Positions 28,094 to 37,720 of a stretch of 64,000 bases of DNA are shown here, piece after piece. The translations under genes and the position numbers were made by a program. How positions within the stretch are numbered: position 1 is the stretch's first letter; every line of letters starts with the position of its first letter. The stretch is from Leptolinea tardivitalis. Its GTDB lineage: Bacteria > Chloroflexota > Anaerolineae > Anaerolineales > Anaerolineaceae. The notes under the pieces are model-generated. The model had not been told where the DNA came from and ran no database searches. It saw only the letters and a program-made list of their open reading frames with translations. The stretch covers positions 124,001-188,000 of the forward strand of contig NZ_BBYA01000002.1 in assembly GCF_001050275.1 (NCBI RefSeq). The letters run 5' to 3'.

Positions 28094-29653
28094 TCAGCCG
28101 TTGGCCGGACGGGGAAGTGTAAAGAAAAAACGCGCTCCCTGAGGAGATGGATCCACCCAGATACGTCCACCATGAGCTTCAATAATCGCCCTGGAGAGAT
28201 ACAACCCCAGGCCGGCACCTTTGGTGGCACGCGCCATTTCAGGGGATCGGTAGAATCTGTCGAATACGTGTGGGATGTCATTGGGTGAAATACCGGGACC
28301 TTCATCGCTTACTCCAATGATGATCCGGTCTGGGCGCACCTGACCGCTGACGCGGATTTCTCCACCGGGTGAATATTTAATCGCATTTGAAATCAGGTTG
28401 GAGAGAACCTGTTGAATGCGGGTTTCATCGGCCAGAATAACGGGAAAATCCGGTGGAAAATCGGTAACCAGAGTATGTTTATCGGTCTGAGTCTGGAAAC
28501 GTTTGACCAGACGTTCAGCCATATCTGATAACAAAATATCAGATTGCTTTAACTTGACTCCACCAGCCTGAAGGCGAGATGCGTCAAGCATATTCTCGAT
28601 AAGACCGGTCAAGCGGTCAGCTTCTTCTTCTATAACCTGCAGGCTTTCATTGACGACTTTCCTGTCCCAACGGGCATCATCACGCCGCAGAGTGGAAACA
28701 TATCCTTTGATCAGGGCAACCGGTGTCTTCAGTTCATGACTGATAATGGATATAAACGTGCTTTTCAATTCTTCGGCTTCGCGGAATCGTGTGATATCAC
28801 GAATGGTGGCAATAATATTCAAAAGATTGCCTTCTTCCGAAAGCAAAGGCGCATAGGTGATGCCGATGGGCAAAGGCACCTGATTATTCCTGCGTTTCAA
28901 GTCGCCTTCCACATAAAGCTGGGCATGTGGAGAGAGAGGCCAACCACCGGCTTCTGCCTGTTCCAACGTGATTCCCTGGGTAGGACCGTTCCACTGGATA
29001 ATCTGGTCATGGCTGCTGCCCTGGATTCGATCTGAATCCAGTCCATATAACCGGCTGAAAGACGCATTACAGACTTGAATACGTCTATCTGGATTTAATA
29101 TCAAAATACCATCCCCGGCATTATCCAGAAGTGCTTCCATGCGTTGTTTTTCATGGATTACCTGTTTGTATAATTGTGCATTTTGTACGGCGACGGCGGC
29201 CTGGTTGGCAAAACTTCGCAGCAACGTCCGGTCATTTTTCGAAAAAATACCGGGATAACTGCGAAAAATGTAAATCACGCCCACAACCTTCTGCCGGGCG
29301 GTTAATGGGAGGCCTACACCGGTCAGAAAACCCATACTGGCTGCAAACGTCAGATGGTCAAGCAGGCGGTTGATTTCTGGAATTTCTGCTTCTACCGATT
29401 CGACGGATGCTGGAATATCTGCCAGTAAAGGGGTAATGGCTCGTAAAAAGGCTGGTTGAATGCCAACACTGGTCTGTATTTTCCATCCCTGTGTTTCAGA
29501 ACGAAGGGCGATGAGGCCGCCCTGACCGGCCAGCATTTCGATACTGACGCTTAAGATGCGTTCAAGCAGGGTTTTAATATCTAATTCACCGGCCAGTGCG
29601 GCAGCTATTTCGAGCAGGTAATCTCTCTGGCGGACACGGAAATCAGGAAGCAT
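28094..29653 (-). CDS. Soluble sensor histidine kinase (GAF-PAS-HisKA-HATPase)
   Basis: A 519-residue kinase with no membrane segment. A GAF domain spans about residues 20-165, then a short coiled linker, then a PAS domain (about 185-295, MEALLDNAGDGILILNPD). The HisKA domain has the phospho-His in ISHELKTPVALIKGY. The HATPase domain has N box NLISNAIKYSPGG, G1 VSDEGPGIS and G2 GAGLGLYLSRAI. It should sense a cytoplasmic or diffusible cue. No response regulator is adjacent, so it is an orphan. ATG 29653 is chosen because a TATAAT box ends six bases upstream; a longer in-frame version starting at 29803 would run through the divergent yvcK promoter. Confidence 0.9.
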   Translation of the reverse strand: MLPDFRVRQRDYLLEIAAALAGELDIKTLLERILSVSIEMLAGQGGLIALRSETQGWKIQTSVGIQPAFLRAITPLLADIPASVESVEAEIPEINRLLDHLTFAASMGFLTGVGLPLTARQKVVGVIYIFRSYPGIFSKNDRTLLRSFANQAAVAVQNAQLYKQVIHEKQRMEALLDNAGDGILILNPDRRIQVCNASFSRLYGLDSDRIQGSSHDQIIQWNGPTQGITLEQAEAGGWPLSPHAQLYVEGDLKRRNNQVPLPIGITYAPLLSEEGNLLNIIATIRDITRFREAEELKSTFISIISHELKTPVALIKGYVSTLRRDDARWDRKVVNESLQVIEEEADRLTGLIENMLDASRLQAGGVKLKQSDILLSDMAERLVKRFQTQTDKHTLVTDFPPDFPVILADETRIQQVLSNLISNAIKYSPGGEIRVSGQVRPDRIIIGVSDEGPGISPNDIPHVFDRFYRSPEMARATKGAGLGLYLSRAIIEAHGGRIWVDPSPQGARFFFTLPRPANG

Positions 29654-29659
29654 GGGATT

Positions 29660-29688
29660 ATTATAGTAGGGTTCAGAAGATATGGCAG
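29660..29688 (-). promoter_or_regulatory. Promoter of the histidine kinase gene, leaderless arrangement
   Basis: Minus strand: CTGCCA, 17 bases, TATAAT, then six bases to ATG 29653. There is no Shine-Dalgarno sequence. Confidence 0.65.
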
Positions 29689-29723
29689 GTTCGTTGCAAC
29701 GTTTGGCGTAGGTATATCGTTGG

Positions 29724-29752
29724 TTGACTCGGAAGTCGATTCCTGCTATATT
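29724..29752 (+). promoter_or_regulatory. yvcK promoter, leaderless arrangement
   Basis: TTGACT, 17 bases, TATATT, then nine bases to ATG 29762. An in-frame ATG at 29756 lies too close (three bases) to be on the transcript. The promoter is back to back with the histidine-kinase promoter. Confidence 0.7.
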
Positions 29753-29761
29753 CCTATGGCT

Positions 29762-31108
29762 ATGCAAAAAAAATCTGCCAGTTGGTTGTCGCATTTTGGT
29801 CAACAGTTTGTCAGAGAATTACGCTGGCTTGCCCCCGGTCTGGGGGTAAAGCGGTGGCTGCTGGTCATCTTGATTGGAGCTATGCTTATTGGGCTTGGTT
29901 TTGCCGTGCTGGTTCTGGATGTATACCGATCAGCACCGGAAACCTGGTGGCTTCCAGTTCTTTCATATTTATCTCTTCGATTTCTTGAACGTCCTTTACG
30001 GGCCGTGATTTTTGGTGGTTTCGGTCTGGTTTGCATTCTCTTCGGGACATATAAACTAAACAGGGCTTTACTGCGCCCATATATGACACCCGGAAAACCA
30101 GTATTGGATGCCGTCAGCGCCTATCGAAAAAAAGAACGAGGCCCTCGCATTGTGGTCATTGGCGGCGGAACAGGACTGTCTGCCTTGTTGCGTGGGTTAA
30201 AGAATCACACGAATAACCTTACGGCGGTGGTTACTGTGGCAGATGACGGGGGCTCATCCGGTGAACTACGACGCAACATGGGAGTTCTTCCACCGGGTGA
30301 CATTCGCAACTGTCTGACCGCCCTCTCAAACGATGAGGCTATGCTTACCCAGATTTTCCAGTACCGCTTTGGTGAAGGAGCCGGTTTGAATGGACATACC
30401 CTGGGGAATCTTTTCATCACGGCGCTGGCAGATATCACCGGCAGTTTTGAAGAGGCCGTGGCGGAATCAGGTCGAGTATTGGCTGTACAGGGCAGAGTAT
30501 TACCGTCAACACTGCATGATGTAAGGCTGGTGGCTGATAAAACCACCAACCACAATCAATCGGATATCCGCGTTTCTGGCGAAAGTAACATCCCGTTGAT
30601 CGAAGGCAGGATTACACGGGTCTGGTTGGAACCGGATAATCCTCTGGCATATCCTCCGTCTGTACAGGCTATTTTGAATGCTGACTTGATCATTGTGGGT
30701 CCTGGGAGCCTGTTTACCAGCATTTTGCCGAACTTACTGGTCCCTGATTTATCAGAAGCGATCAAGGCAAGCCGGGCGACCAAATTTTACATTTGTAATG
30801 TTGCCACTCAGTCTGGTGAAACAGATGGTTTTACCACGGCTGATCATATAAGAACGATCGAAAAGCATCTCAATCAGCGAATATTCGACCTGGTGATCTG
30901 CAACCAGAAACAGGATATCGATTTACCAGAGGGTGTTGACTGGGTTCGTATTGATGAAAAACTGGGTGAAGAATATTCAACCTATTCCAGCGATCTGGTT
31001 GATCCACAAAATCCCTGGAGACATGATTCAGGAAGGCTGGCACAGGTTATAATGGACTTATTCTATGAGAGAACCGGTCCATTAATAAATAAAGAAACAG
31101 TACAATAA
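29762..31108 (+). CDS. yvcK: YvcK/CofD-like protein with N-terminal membrane segments
   Basis: A 448-residue protein. Two hydrophobic segments (about residues 28-52 and 70-98) form a membrane-anchored N-terminus not found in Bacillus YvcK. A Rossmann-like YvcK domain follows, with IVVIGGGTGLSALLRGL, VADDGGSSGELR and GHTLGNLFI. YvcK proteins bind UDP-sugars and are needed for cell-wall synthesis and shape during growth on gluconeogenic carbon. It lies directly before gap and pgk. Here it may be regulated separately, since it has its own promoter. The start is set by that promoter. Confidence 0.88.
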   Translation: MQKKSASWLSHFGQQFVRELRWLAPGLGVKRWLLVILIGAMLIGLGFAVLVLDVYRSAPETWWLPVLSYLSLRFLERPLRAVIFGGFGLVCILFGTYKLNRALLRPYMTPGKPVLDAVSAYRKKERGPRIVVIGGGTGLSALLRGLKNHTNNLTAVVTVADDGGSSGELRRNMGVLPPGDIRNCLTALSNDEAMLTQIFQYRFGEGAGLNGHTLGNLFITALADITGSFEEAVAESGRVLAVQGRVLPSTLHDVRLVADKTTNHNQSDIRVSGESNIPLIEGRITRVWLEPDNPLAYPPSVQAILNADLIIVGPGSLFTSILPNLLVPDLSEAIKASRATKFYICNVATQSGETDGFTTADHIRTIEKHLNQRIFDLVICNQKQDIDLPEGVDWVRIDEKLGEEYSTYSSDLVDPQNPWRHDSGRLAQVIMDLFYERTGPLINKETVQ

Positions 31109-31112
31109 ACAC

Positions 31113-32222
<1,110 letters not shown>

Positions 32223-32243
32223 TCTGAAAGATACCTGACCAAC

Positions 32244-32292
32244 AAAGAATGCGTAATCCCGGGTCTTTCGATCACAGGATTGCGCATTCTTT
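32244..32292 (+). terminator. Intrinsic terminator between gap and pgk
   Basis: AAAGAATGCGTAATCC pairs with GGATTGCGCATTCTTT (one G-T pair) across a 17-base loop. The short T-tract suggests partial read-through into pgk. Confidence 0.65.
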
Positions 32293-32322
32293 ATAAATTC
32301 ACAGAATCATGCGAGGGAAAAT

Positions 32323-33498
32323 ATGTTCAACAAAAAAACTGTTGAGGATATGGATGTAAAAGGCAAAAAGGTTCTGGTCCGGGTGGATTTCAACGTGCCG
32401 ATTAAAGACGGCAAAGTTGGAGATGATACCCGTATCCGGGCTGCCCTACCGACCATCGAATATTTACTTAACAAAGGCGCTGCGGTAATCCTTTGCTCGC
32501 ATCTGGGACGCCCCAAAGGCGGACCGGATCCCAAGTATTCCCTGAAGCCCGTTGGTGAATATCTGAGTGATTTAATGAAGAAACCGGTGGCTTTTGCTGA
32601 TGACTGTGTCGGTACTTCTGCTGAAGCAGCAGCCAAAGTCTTAAAACCGGGCGAAATCCTTTTGCTTGAAAACACCCGCTTCCATCCGGAAGAAGAGAAG
32701 AATGACCTCGACCTGGCTAAAAAGATGGCTTCACTGGCCGATGTATTTATCAATGACGCCTTTGGGACGGCTCACCGCGCCCATTCATCCACCGAGGGTG
32801 TTGCCCGCTTCTTGCCGGCAGCGGCTGGATTCTTGCTGGAAAAAGAGATCAAATACCTCGGTCAGGCTGTTGCCGAACCCAAACGTCCATTTGTGGCCAT
32901 TCTGGGTGGTTCCAAGATCAGCGACAAGATCGGTGTGATCAAGAACCTGTTGACCAAAGCTGATGTCATCCTCATCGGCGGCGGCATGGCCAATACCTTT
33001 TTCAAGGCACAGGGTTATCCTGTTGCGGATTCTCTGGTTGAAGATGAGGCTCTCGATACAGCCAAAGAATTGCTTGCCAATGGCGGCAGCAAACTGCGTC
33101 TGCCTGTGGATGTGACTATTGCCGATAAATTTGATGCAGAAGCTGCCTTCAAGGTTATGGATATGGCACCCATTCCGGATGGCTGGCGCATCCTCGATAT
33201 CGGACCTAAAACAGTGGAAGCCTATGCCAAAGCATTGAAAGGTGCCGGCACGGTTGTCTGGAATGGCCCTATGGGAGTTTTTGAATTCCCGAATTTTGCC
33301 AAGGGAACGTATGCTGTTGCCAAAGCCGTGGCAGACAGCGGTGCAGTCAGCATTATCGGTGGTGGTGACTCCGTGGCTGCTATCCAGGAATCTGGATTGG
33401 CTGATAAGATCACCCATATTTCCACCGGCGGCGGCGCCTCCCTAGAAATGCTGGAAGGTCTTGTACTCCCTGGACTTGCAGCACTGCAGGATAAATAG
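32323..33498 (+). CDS. pgk: Phosphoglycerate kinase
   Basis: A 391-residue cytoplasmic monomer that makes ATP and 3-phosphoglycerate from 1,3-bisphosphoglycerate. It has RVDFNVPI near the N-terminus, the substrate-binding SHLGRPKGG, the hinge and nucleotide region [11 protein letters not shown], and the C-terminal [14 protein letters not shown] precedes the ATG. It follows gap by 100 bases with a weak terminator between, so the two glycolytic steps are probably co-expressed with adjustable ratio. It is well conserved and of full length. Confidence 0.97.
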   Translation: MFNKKTVEDMDVKGKKVLVRVDFNVPIKDGKVGDDTRIRAALPTIEYLLNKGAAVILCSHLGRPKGGPDPKYSLKPVGEYLSDLMKKPVAFADDCVGTSAEAAAKVLKPGEILLLENTRFHPEEEKNDLDLAKKMASLADVFINDAFGTAHRAHSSTEGVARFLPAAAGFLLEKEIKYLGQAVAEPKRPFVAILGGSKISDKIGVIKNLLTKADVILIGGGMANTFFKAQGYPVADSLVEDEALDTAKELLANGGSKLRLPVDVTIADKFDAEAAFKVMDMAPIPDGWRILDIGPKTVEAYAKALKGAGTVVWNGPMGVFEFPNFAKGTYAVAKAVADSGAVSIIGGGDSVAAIQESGLADKITHISTGGGASLEMLEGLVLPGLAALQDK

Positions 33499-33514
33499 AC
33501 CTGATTTAATTTGT

Positions 33515-33558
33515 GAGAGGCTCTGAGGAGATTTCCTCAGAGCTTCTCTTTTTCTTTT
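33515..33558 (+). terminator. Strong intrinsic terminator after pgk
   Basis: GAGAGGCTCTGAGGA/TCCTCAGAGCTTCTC, a 15-base stem with one G-T pair and a four-base loop, followed by TTTTTCTTTT. Confidence 0.88.
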
Positions 33559-33594
33559 ATAATAGAGAAATCGGGTGGTATTAGGAGGTAAACG

Positions 33595-34041
33595 ATGAAA
33601 CCAGTCGGCAAGGTATTGATGGTAATCTTTGGTCTGGCTGTGGCGGTTTTTATATTGATCCAGTTTGTCCCGTATGGGAAAAATCATATCAATCCTCCAG
33701 TCACAGGTGAACCCGCCTGGGACAGCCCGCAAACCCGCGAATTGGCCAAACGAGCCTGTTTTGATTGCCATAGCAATGAGACGGTCTACCCCTGGTACAG
33801 TAATGTAGCTCCGGTCTCCTGGCTGGTGCAACATGATATTGAAGAAGGCCGCGGCCGATTGAATTTCTCTGAATGGGAAGCTGGCAGCCGCAGAGCCCAG
33901 CGGGCAGGGAATGAAGTGCGGGAGGTCATCTCAAGCGGCGAGATGCCGATGCCAATCTATGTTTTACAACACCCATCCGCCAAACTTACCGATGCCGAGA
34001 AGATGGCATTGATAGCCGGTCTGGAATCTTCTTTGAAATAG
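33595..34041 (+). CDS. Haem-binding-domain (cytochrome c-like) membrane protein
   Basis: A 148-residue protein of the Haem_bd family. An N-terminal anchor spans about residues 5-25. A periplasmic-side domain follows, with one haem-attachment motif CFDCH (about residues 58-62) and the diagnostic NETVYPWYSNVAPVSWLV. Such proteins carry one covalent c-type haem and occur near oxidases or as general redox carriers. Here the neighbours are glycolytic and ribosomal, so the partner is unknown. AGGAGG supports the ATG. Presence of c-type haem implies a cytochrome c maturation system elsewhere in the genome. Confidence 0.85.
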   Translation: MKPVGKVLMVIFGLAVAVFILIQFVPYGKNHINPPVTGEPAWDSPQTRELAKRACFDCHSNETVYPWYSNVAPVSWLVQHDIEEGRGRLNFSEWEAGSRRAQRAGNEVREVISSGEMPMPIYVLQHPSAKLTDAEKMALIAGLESSLK

Positions 34042-34146
34042 GGGAAAAAGAATGCAGGAAAAACGGATATAAAACCCTTCTTAAGATCATGGTTTTCTGG
34101 TAAAATACGTCCCTGCTAATGTAAGGATTAATTTCGGAGGACGAAG

Positions 34147-34407
34147 TTGGCTAATATCAAGTCTGCAATCAAGCGCAATAAACAGAATGAAAAGAAACGC
34201 ATCCGCAATCGCGTTTTCCGCGGTGCTGCCCGTACCTATATCGCCAAAGCCCAGAAAGCCATTGTTGATGGCACACCTGAATCAGCTGAGGCAGTAAAGA
34301 ACGCAATCAGCGCTCTGGATAAAGCCGCAGAAAAAGGCGTTCTTCACAAAAACAATGCTGCCCGCCGCAAGAGCCGCCTGATGAAACGGCTCAATGCTGC
34401 AAAGTAA
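34147..34407 (+). CDS. rpsT: 30S ribosomal protein S20
   Basis: An 86-residue basic, helical protein binding 16S rRNA early in 30S assembly. The MANIKSAIKRNKQNEKKR opening and the AARRKSRLMKRL tail are typical. It starts with TTG, supported by GGAGG eight bases upstream. A TTG start is also known for S20 in enterobacteria, where it permits autoregulation of translation; whether that applies here is not visible. It is a single-gene unit ended by a strong terminator. Confidence 0.95.
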   Translation: MANIKSAIKRNKQNEKKRIRNRVFRGAARTYIAKAQKAIVDGTPESAEAVKNAISALDKAAEKGVLHKNNAARRKSRLMKRLNAAK

Positions 34408-34442
34408 GCCTGATACTATTGATCCCAGGTTTTGTTTGAATG

Positions 34443-34467
34443 GCGGGAGGACAACCTCCCGCTTTTT
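34443..34467 (+). terminator. Intrinsic terminator after rpsT
   Basis: GCGGGAGG/CCTCCCGC stem with an ACAA loop, followed by TTTTTG. Confidence 0.88.
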
Positions 34468-34596
34468 GTGTTCATGCAATCTTGTCGTGTTGATTTTAGT
34501 GCGGTATTTCGATCAATTTTGAAAGTGATATAATCGCACAGCACCGCTGTAACGAGCGGAAGATCTATCCATACTCTACTACTCATGGGAAGCGGC

Positions 34597-36366
34597 ATGT
34601 TTCAAACTGAACAATCTGCTGTCGAACAACAAATACTCAGTTATTTCAAGAAAAACAATCTTCCGATCGAAACTGTTCAGTGGAATTGGATTCCGTTCAG
34701 CGGGCATTGGGGAATATCCACATCATTTTTCCAGGCGGCTGCCCTTGAAGCGCGGTCAGGAAAAGGTGGGAATGTAGGAGCCCGGGCAAATGAGATGGCT
34801 GCTGAAGTGGCTGCCGAGTTAAAGCAAAATGGTCAGCCTCCTGCCGGTTTTGAACGGGTCGAAGCCGTAAAAGGGTACTTAAACCTGTATTTTTCCACAT
34901 TCTCTTTTGCCAGCAGAGTCGTGGGAACAGTATTAACGGATGGCAAACAATACGGAATTAATCAAAAAGTCAATCAGCGGGTGATGGTAGAGTTTTCTCA
35001 GCCGAATACCCATAAGGCGTTTCATGTAGGCCATTTACGAAATGTCATCCTGGGGAATGCTGTCTGCAATATTCTTACCAGTGCCGGATATGATGTAGTC
35101 AGAGCCAATTATATTGGCGATATCGGCCTGCATGTCATTAAATGGTTGTGGAATTACCTGACTTATCATAAAGGTGAGCAACCGGGCGAAGACCGCTACC
35201 GCTGGATGACCGACCTGTATACGGAAGCAGACCGTCGATATAATGATGATCCCGAAGCAGAACCCCAGGTTAGGGCTCTATTTGCCCGTTGGGATGCGCG
35301 CGATCCGGAATTGGTGAATTTATGGGAACAAACCCGGCAGTGGTCCCTTGAGGGGTTTGCCCAGATCTATAAAACGTTGAACGTTCCCTTTGACCATTAT
35401 TACTATGAGAGTGAGGTGGAAGAATCGGGGAAAGAGTTTGTTGAACGTATGATCAAAATGGGCATTGCCCGTGATGAACGGCCGGATGGCGCCGTGATCG
35501 TCCCTCTGGATGACCTGGCCGGAACGAAAGAGAAATATCGCGTTCTGGTAGTATTGCGGTCTGATGGTACATCTCTGTATTCAACGAAAGACCTTCCGCT
35601 GGCTGTGAAGAAATTTGAGATGTTCCACCTCGACAGGTCGGTTTATGTCATTGATGTCCGCCAATCCCTCTATATGCAGCAGATTTACAAAACCCTTGAC
35701 CTGATGGGATATGACTTCGCCAAAAAATGCTACCACCTGGCGTATGAGATCGTCAACCTGCCGGGTAACGTGACCATGTCTTCACGGGATGGTACGGTGG
35801 TTTTGTTGGAAGATTTGATCAACGAAGCCACTGCCCGTGCATTAAAAATTGTTGAAGAAAAGAATCCCGATCTTTCACTGGAAGACAAACAGGCCGTGGC
35901 CCGGATGGTGGCATTGGGTGGAATTAAGTATTCGATGCTTTCACGCGACAATACCAAAATTGTGACGTTTGATTGGGAAACTGCGCTGACATTCGAAGGG
36001 CAGGCGGCACCTTACATCCAGTATGCTTTTGTACGGGCGAACAGCATTCTGCGGAAAGCCAACCAGCAAATTCCAGATGAAAAACCCGTTGAATTTGAAT
36101 TGTCACCTCAGGAAATTCAATTGATTGACTTGATCTCACGATTTAGCCATGAGATTGCCCGTGCAGCCGCAGAGTACAAACCCATGTTGATTGCCAATTA
36201 TTCCTTTACTCTGGCCCAGGCTTTCAACGATTTCTATAATACCTGTCCGGTATTATCGGCGGAAGAACCTGCCCGCAGTTTCCGGCTGAGATTGACGGCG
36301 GCCGCCCGGCAGGTAATTTCTAATAGTCTGGCTCTTCTGGGGATTGATTCCCCCGAAGTTATGTAA
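34597..36366 (+). CDS. argS: Arginyl-tRNA synthetase
   Basis: A class I synthetase of about 589 residues. An N-terminal Add-1 domain is followed by the HIGH-type motif HVGHLRN (about residues 144-150) preceded by EFSQPNTHKAF. The KMSKS equivalent is the non-canonical TMSSRDG, as in many ArgRS that lack the canonical lysine. The C-terminal DALR anticodon-binding domain ends near LLGIDSPEVM. An alternative ATG at 34585 adds four residues. GGGAAG lies just before 34597 but close, so the start is not certain. An extended -10 promoter element (TGATATAAT) lies about 50 bases upstream. Confidence 0.94.
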   Translation: MFQTEQSAVEQQILSYFKKNNLPIETVQWNWIPFSGHWGISTSFFQAAALEARSGKGGNVGARANEMAAEVAAELKQNGQPPAGFERVEAVKGYLNLYFSTFSFASRVVGTVLTDGKQYGINQKVNQRVMVEFSQPNTHKAFHVGHLRNVILGNAVCNILTSAGYDVVRANYIGDIGLHVIKWLWNYLTYHKGEQPGEDRYRWMTDLYTEADRRYNDDPEAEPQVRALFARWDARDPELVNLWEQTRQWSLEGFAQIYKTLNVPFDHYYYESEVEESGKEFVERMIKMGIARDERPDGAVIVPLDDLAGTKEKYRVLVVLRSDGTSLYSTKDLPLAVKKFEMFHLDRSVYVIDVRQSLYMQQIYKTLDLMGYDFAKKCYHLAYEIVNLPGNVTMSSRDGTVVLLEDLINEATARALKIVEEKNPDLSLEDKQAVARMVALGGIKYSMLSRDNTKIVTFDWETALTFEGQAAPYIQYAFVRANSILRKANQQIPDEKPVEFELSPQEIQLIDLISRFSHEIARAAAEYKPMLIANYSFTLAQAFNDFYNTCPVLSAEEPARSFRLRLTAAARQVISNSLALLGIDSPEVM

Positions 36367-36397
36367 TCCAAACTTATCTCCAAGGAGAAACGATCGA

Positions 36398-37720
36398 ATG
36401 GCTGGAACAAGAACGTTGATTATGGGAGCAGCAGGACGGGATTTTCACAATTTTAATGTTTTCTTCCGTGATAATCCTGATTACGAAGTGGTTGCTTTCA
36501 CTGCGACGCAGATTCCAAATATTGAAGGCCGCAAGTATCCGACGGAATTGGCCGGAAAACTTTATCCGGCGGGAATACCCATCTACCCTGAAAGCGATCT
36601 CGTAAAATTAATCAAAAAACACAATATTGAGCTGGTGATCTTTGCCTACAGTGATGTTCCGCATGATGTGGTGATGCACAAGGCTTCCATTGTGTTGGCC
36701 GCCGGGGCGGATTTCCGAATGATGGGCCCAAAAACTACCCAGGTGAAATCGATCAAACCGGTGATTTCTGTATGCGCTGTTCGAACCGGTTCCGGTAAGA
36801 GTCAGACAACCCGCCGGGTTTCACTGATCTTGCGGGATATGGGTTACAAAGTGGCAGCCATACGGCACCCCATGCCTTACGGCGACCTGGTCAAACAGAA
36901 GGTACAACGGTACGCCAGTTATGCCGATCTGGACAAACATGAATGCACCATTGAAGAACGCGAAGAATATGAACCGCATATTGATAATGGTGTCATTGTC
37001 TATGCCGGTGTAGATTACGAAGCCATTTTACGGCAGGCAGAACAGGAAGTAGATATTGTCCTCTGGGATGGCGGTAATAATGACTTTTCCTTCTACGTTC
37101 CTGACTTGAGTATTGTTGTGGCCGATCCACACCGCCCGGGGCATGAATACATGTACCACCCGGGTGAAACCAACGTCCGTTCTGCCGATGTGTTCGTGAT
37201 TAACAAAGTGGATACGGCTGATCCTCAGGCAGTGATTGCCGTACGCGAACGCTTAAACGAGCTTAATCCGTCTGCTACAGTAATCGAAGCAGCTTCACCA
37301 CTGTATATAGACAATCCCGAAGCCATTCGCGGCAAACGAGTTCTGGTGATTGAAGATGGCCCGACCCTGACACATGGCGAAATGGCGTATGGTGCCGGTT
37401 ATGTGGCTGCCAAACGGTTTGGTGCAGCGGAAATTGTAGATCCCCGTCCATTTGCCGTAGGAGAAATCACAGCCACCTACAAGAAATATCCCAAGACCGG
37501 CCCCATCCTCCCTGCTATGGGATATGGGGAAGAAATGACGCGCGACCTGGAAAAGACCATTGACCGGGCAGATGTAGACCTTGTGGTCATCGGTACACCG
37601 ATTGACTTGAATCGGGTAATGAAAATCAAGAAACCCAATCAGCGGGTTCGTTATGAATTACAGGAAATTGGAAAGCCTACGCTGGAAGACCTGTTGAAAG
37701 CAAAATTCGGTAAGAAGTGA
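36398..37720 (+). CDS. Cyclic 2,3-diphosphoglycerate synthetase-like P-loop protein (COG2403)
   Basis: A 440-residue cytoplasmic protein of the predicted-GTPase group COG2403 that includes archaeal cyclic 2,3-diphosphoglycerate synthetase. An N-terminal Rossmann-like domain opens TLIMGAAGRDFHNFN. A P-loop VRTGSGKSQTTRR is at about residues 129-141, and a NKVDTAD motif follows. It ends in a conserved VDLVVIGTPIDLNRV segment. The archaeal enzyme makes a thermoprotective and phosphate-storage metabolite from 2,3-bisphosphoglycerate. Most bacterial members are uncharacterised. GGAG supports ATG 36398. It overlaps obgE by four bases (GTGA) and heads the obgE-nadD-MFS operon. Confidence 0.7.
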   Translation: MAGTRTLIMGAAGRDFHNFNVFFRDNPDYEVVAFTATQIPNIEGRKYPTELAGKLYPAGIPIYPESDLVKLIKKHNIELVIFAYSDVPHDVVMHKASIVLAAGADFRMMGPKTTQVKSIKPVISVCAVRTGSGKSQTTRRVSLILRDMGYKVAAIRHPMPYGDLVKQKVQRYASYADLDKHECTIEEREEYEPHIDNGVIVYAGVDYEAILRQAEQEVDIVLWDGGNNDFSFYVPDLSIVVADPHRPGHEYMYHPGETNVRSADVFVINKVDTADPQAVIAVRERLNELNPSATVIEAASPLYIDNPEAIRGKRVLVIEDGPTLTHGEMAYGAGYVAAKRFGAAEIVDPRPFAVGEITATYKKYPKTGPILPAMGYGEEMTRDLEKTIDRADVDLVVIGTPIDLNRVMKIKKPNQRVRYELQEIGKPTLEDLLKAKFGKK

